NCBI GenBank assembly: GCA_039720395.1
Contig: CM077823.1
Span: forward strand, 34,368,371-34,432,370
Length of the DNA stretch: 64,000 nt
DNA from: Liquidambar formosana
Taxonomy: Eukaryota; Streptophyta; Magnoliopsida; Saxifragales; Altingiaceae
Reading direction: 5' to 3'
The notes under the pieces were generated by a model. It ran no database searches. It was not told where the DNA came from and worked only from the letters and a program-made list of their open reading frames with translations. Numbering within the stretch: the stretch's first letter is position 1; every line of letters starts with the position of its first letter. Positions 60,559 through 64,000 of this stretch are shown here, piece by piece. The translations under genes and the position numbers were made by a program.

Positions 60559-62892
60559 ATGGGGCTTTTCACACCTTCCCAGCTCCTCTTATCCGTCTTC
60601 CTCCTTGTTTCAATTGCCACATCATTGTCCACGTCAGATGATCGACGAACCTACATCATCCACATGGACAAATCAGCAATGCCAGCTCCATTCTCCACCC
60701 ACCACGGCTGGTACACGTCAATACTCTCATCCCTCTCATCAATGGATGGTGTTGAACTTGAACCCACCCATCTCTACACCTACAACCATGTCATGTCCGG
60801 CTTCAGTGCAGTTCTCTCCCAATCTCAGTTAAACCAGATAGAGGAATTGCCAGGTCATCTCGCCACGTACCCAGAGACATTCGGTCGCCTCCACACCACG
60901 CATACGCCCAAGTTTCTTGGCCTGAAGAAACACGCTGGCCTGTGGCCAGCTGCAGGGTTCGGCGATGACATGATAATTGGTATGTTTGATACAGGAATAT
61001 GGCCGGAGAGTGAAAGTTTCAACGATGACGGCATGCCTCCGGTGCCTGAACGGTGGCGTGGGGCCTGTGAAAATGGGACTCAATTCAACTCTTCTAATTG
61101 CAACAAAAAACTAATTGGTGCACGCTCTTTTAGCAAGGGTATGAAGCGAAGTGGATTGAACGTATCGACGATTGATGACTACGATTCACCGAGGGACTAC
61201 ATGGGTCATGGGACTCATACATCATCGACTGCAGCTGGGAGCCGTGTGCAAGATGCCAGTTATTTTGGATATGCGAAAGGAACCGCTGTTGGAATGGCAC
61301 CTATGGCTCGGCTAGCCATGTACAAAGTGTTGTTTAGCAACGACGACCACGGAGATAGTAAAGCAGGGGCGAGTGACACGCTTGCAGGCATGGATCAAGC
61401 TATAGCTGGTGGTGTCGATCTCATGTCGCTATCTGTAGGGTTCAAAGAAACGCCATTCTATGAGAACGCAATTGCTATTGGAGCGTTTGCAGCAATAGAG
61501 AAAGGGATATTTGTTGCGTGTTCAGCAGGAAATGATGGGCCTGATGCGAATACTATACATAATGGAGCTCCTTGGATCACCACTGTTGGTGCTGGAACTA
61601 TCGATCGAGATTTTGTGGCTTATGTCTCACTCAATGATGGCAGCCTAACCCTTACGGGAAAATCTGTTTATCTAGAAAATTTGTTCGTCTCTAGGGTTCC
61701 TATTTACTTCGGCCATGGAAATAGAAGCAAAGAAATTTGCTGGTTTATGAGCTTAGACCCTGAAGATGTTTCAGGAAAGTATGTCTTCTGTGATTTTGAT
61801 GAGGAACTAAGTGACATCTATGATCAAATACGTGAAATGGATAGAGCAGGAGCAGCCGGAGCTATCATCAGTTCAAACGACGGGGCATATTACGGGCCTA
61901 AATCTTTCAATTTGCCATTCGTGATTGTGCCCCCAGAAGATGGAGATTTGGTGAAGGATTACATTATCAAATCAGATAATCCGATAGTAGACGTCAAATA
62001 CCAAATAACAAGGTTAGGTACTAAGCCCGCTCCACAAGTGGCGGAATTCTCCTCGCGTGGGCCTAATGGGCAAGCACCATCGATATTGAAACCTGATATA
62101 TTGGCTCCTGGGGTTGATATATTGGCTGCATGGGTGCCCAATCGAGGATTTGCGTCGATTGGTAATGATGGTGATTTTTTACTCACAGATTATGCTCTTG
62201 AGTCTGGCACGTCCATGGCGTCTCCCCATGCAGTTGGCATAGCTGCATTGTTAAAAGCCGCCCATAAGGATTGGAGTCCGGCCGCCATTCGTTCTGCAAT
62301 GATGACTACTGCCGACGTATTGGATAACACAAATGGCCTGATCATTGACATGAACAATAGTGCTGCCGCGACCCCTCTTGATTTTGGTGGAGGGCACATA
62401 AACCCCAACAAGGCCATGGATCCCGGTCTGGTGTATGATATTGAGGTCCAAGACTATATCAATTTATTGTGTGCATTGAACTACACAGAACCACAGATTA
62501 GGACTATTACGAGGGGATCGAATTTCTCGTGTGAACAAGCCAGTCTCGATCTTAATTATCCTTCGTTTATCGTCATCTTGAACAACACCAATAGTACTAG
62601 CGCCACCTTCAAGAGGGTGTTAACCAATGTAGCAGATTTTAGCTCGGTTTATCATGCAGTGGTGACAGCTCCATCTGGCATGAAAGTTGTGGTGCAACCG
62701 GCGACGATCTCCTTCCCAGGAAAATACAGCAAAGCTGAATTCAATCTTACTGTAGAGACTAATTTTGGAGGACCATCTGGGAGTGTTAGTCCACATAGCA
62801 ACTCCATTGGGAATTATGGGTTTCTGAGCTGGTATGAAGTAAATGGGAAGCATATTGTGAGAAGTCCAATAGTTTCTGCATTTGCACCGTAA
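60559..62892 (+). CDS. Subtilisin-like serine protease (SBT1 group), secreted
   Basis: Intronless, 777 residues, the usual length for plant SBT1 proteases that act in the cell wall. Signal peptide about residues 1-25 (MGLFTPSQLLLSVFLLVSIA). The I9 inhibitor prodomain follows (RRTYIIHMDKSAMPAPF... to LHTTHTPKFLGL). The S8 domain has Asp144 in FDTGIWPES, His217 in GHGTHTSSTAAG, the oxyanion Asn325 in SAGNDGP and Ser552 in GTSMASPHAVG. A protease-associated domain sits between Asn and Ser (AGAAGAIISSNDG), and a C-terminal Fn3-like domain has FKRVLTNVADFSSVYH and ends SPIVSAFAP. The ATG at 60559 was chosen over an in-frame one at 60463 because it starts at the signal peptide and lies just after the TATA box. 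It is the parent-type copy of the pseudogene at 56460. Confidence 0.93.
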   Translation: MGLFTPSQLLLSVFLLVSIATSLSTSDDRRTYIIHMDKSAMPAPFSTHHGWYTSILSSLSSMDGVELEPTHLYTYNHVMSGFSAVLSQSQLNQIEELPGHLATYPETFGRLHTTHTPKFLGLKKHAGLWPAAGFGDDMIIGMFDTGIWPESESFNDDGMPPVPERWRGACENGTQFNSSNCNKKLIGARSFSKGMKRSGLNVSTIDDYDSPRDYMGHGTHTSSTAAGSRVQDASYFGYAKGTAVGMAPMARLAMYKVLFSNDDHGDSKAGASDTLAGMDQAIAGGVDLMSLSVGFKETPFYENAIAIGAFAAIEKGIFVACSAGNDGPDANTIHNGAPWITTVGAGTIDRDFVAYVSLNDGSLTLTGKSVYLENLFVSRVPIYFGHGNRSKEICWFMSLDPEDVSGKYVFCDFDEELSDIYDQIREMDRAGAAGAIISSNDGAYYGPKSFNLPFVIVPPEDGDLVKDYIIKSDNPIVDVKYQITRLGTKPAPQVAEFSSRGPNGQAPSILKPDILAPGVDILAAWVPNRGFASIGNDGDFLLTDYALESGTSMASPHAVGIAALLKAAHKDWSPAAIRSAMMTTADVLDNTNGLIIDMNNSAAATPLDFGGGHINPNKAMDPGLVYDIEVQDYINLLCALNYTEPQIRTITRGSNFSCEQASLDLNYPSFIVILNNTNSTSATFKRVLTNVADFSSVYHAVVTAPSGMKVVVQPATISFPGKYSKAEFNLTVETNFGGPSGSVSPHSNSIGNYGFLSWYEVNGKHIVRSPIVSAFAP

Positions 62893-64000
62893 GGTAATAA
62901 GCCAACTAGCCTTTTAGGGCAGATGTGGCTATTAATGCTTGAGATTTTTTTCTTTTTCTTTTGGGAACATGATAATGAGCATGAATTGAAGGTGGAGGGT
63001 AATCCTATTTCTGTCATGGAGGAGGATTTTTTTCCGTCATTTGTTGCATTTAATTACAGATGAAATAAGCTTGTTATTAGGCATTTAGGTTACATCTCTT
63101 AATTTTTTGATAATTTTTTTATATCAATGCATGTATTCTGAAAGGACTAATGGGTAATGGGTAACCTTTTTTTTTTTTTCCTTGCAGGGTATCCTGATTC
63201 AACCTGATCGACTAATTCTTTGAAAGTCAGATGAGGTCATTGCTCACTCTATATTAGTTAAAGCTTAGAATAAATCAATTGGTGGTTGGCCCTAAGAAAA
63301 AAAAAATGAGAACTCAACCTAAGAGTACTTTCCATATCTTAAGGTGTAATGAGAAATCAACTTAGTACCTTTCTTGTCTTGATGTGTAAGTCCTAGGAAC
63401 CACTTACCCAGCTCTTAAAATTTAAGTAGATCACAATGTTATTTATTGCAATGAAATAATGAAGAGAGAGCTTGTGATAAAGTTAGATAGCTTTCATGCA
63501 ACCATTGCGGGGTTAGTTGAGCGGTCAATCCATGAGTGTGCTTCCCAAATCATCATTTCAACTCTTCACAAAGATTGTCACCTATGTGAGTATAAGGCAT
63601 CTCATACAAGCCGTTAAATAAATATAATCTGGGCCAAAACTTCAGCAGGAGTACCTAATAGTTAATAATAATGAAAAAGATAGCATACATGCATATTATA
63701 GTACATAATTAGAGTACTCCAAACCGAAACTTAATTCCACCTTACAAGGAGAAAAACTTCTATGCAATTGTGACAAGGCCACGTGGTGTCACAGGCCAAT
63801 GAGGATCAAGATAAGTGAGATAGTTGCATGGAAGTTCTTCTCCCTTACAAGAGGGGAAGAGATGTTAGGCTACAAGGCAATTGACATTGCTCATAGCCAC
63901 AAGCCCAAAACCCTCCCCCCACCAAAAAAAATAAATAAATAATTCTGATGATTCCAAAACAATATTATCAAAGTTGATGTATTTGGATTAGCTATCACTA
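62893..64000. other. 3' flank of the subtilase, no gene seen
   Basis: 63040-63230 is the flank shared with the pseudogene. The rest is AT-rich with no recognised feature. Confidence 0.45.

Noticed and set aside
1..64000. CRISPR array, tRNA or rRNA genes
   Set aside because: Regular spaced repeats and recognisable tRNA or rRNA sequences were not seen; the window is plant nuclear DNA.

Overview
This is nuclear DNA of a flowering plant, most likely a eudicot. Genes are split by AT-rich GT/AG introns, there are several MITEs and retroelement pieces, and the recognisable genes are plant families: secreted alpha-amylase, SIN3-like PAH protein, SBT1-type subtilase and a LAG1/LOH ceramide-synthase fragment. 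I saw no tRNA, rRNA or CRISPR. The species cannot be named from this sequence.

1-29.6 kb is a tandem alpha-amylase cluster on the + strand. Five copies alternate as two subtypes, A-B-A-B-A: copies 1, 3 and 5 (A) have intact reading frames of 422, 425 and 426 residues; copy 2 (B) is complete but has one in-frame TAG; copy 4 (B) keeps only exons 1 and 2. A block of about 5.7-6.7 kb (copy A plus the 5' part of copy B) is present twice, at 1 and at 12.8 kb. Comparing paralogous introns and flanks exposes several non-autonomous DNA transposons with clear empty sites. Between copies 4 and 5 lie a ceramide-synthase exon remnant and a decayed LTR-retrotransposon leader plus gag. The cluster ends at a 100-N gap placed inside the 3' flank of copy 5.

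29.7-49.6 kb is dominated by a large autonomous-type Helitron on the - strand. It has a many-exon RepHel gene (HUH rolling-circle nuclease plus PIF1-type helicase), a downstream RPA1-like single-strand binding gene, long AT-rich spacers and a GC-richer spliced leader near 49 kb. RepHel and RPA each carry single-base losses in short homopolymers, all with the same sign. This means either recent decay or uncorrected sequencing error.

50-64 kb holds a 5' fragment of a SIN3-like gene (- strand, PAH1 and PAH2 only), a 1,032-bp Mutator-like element with a perfect 9-bp target duplication and GC-rich cargo, a broken subtilase copy, and an intact intronless subtilase of 777 residues. The amylases and the subtilase carry signal peptides and act in the secretory or apoplastic space. 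The RPA and RepHel proteins would act together in Helitron transposition. No functional link between the host genes is evident; the window mainly records tandem duplication followed by transposon-driven decay.
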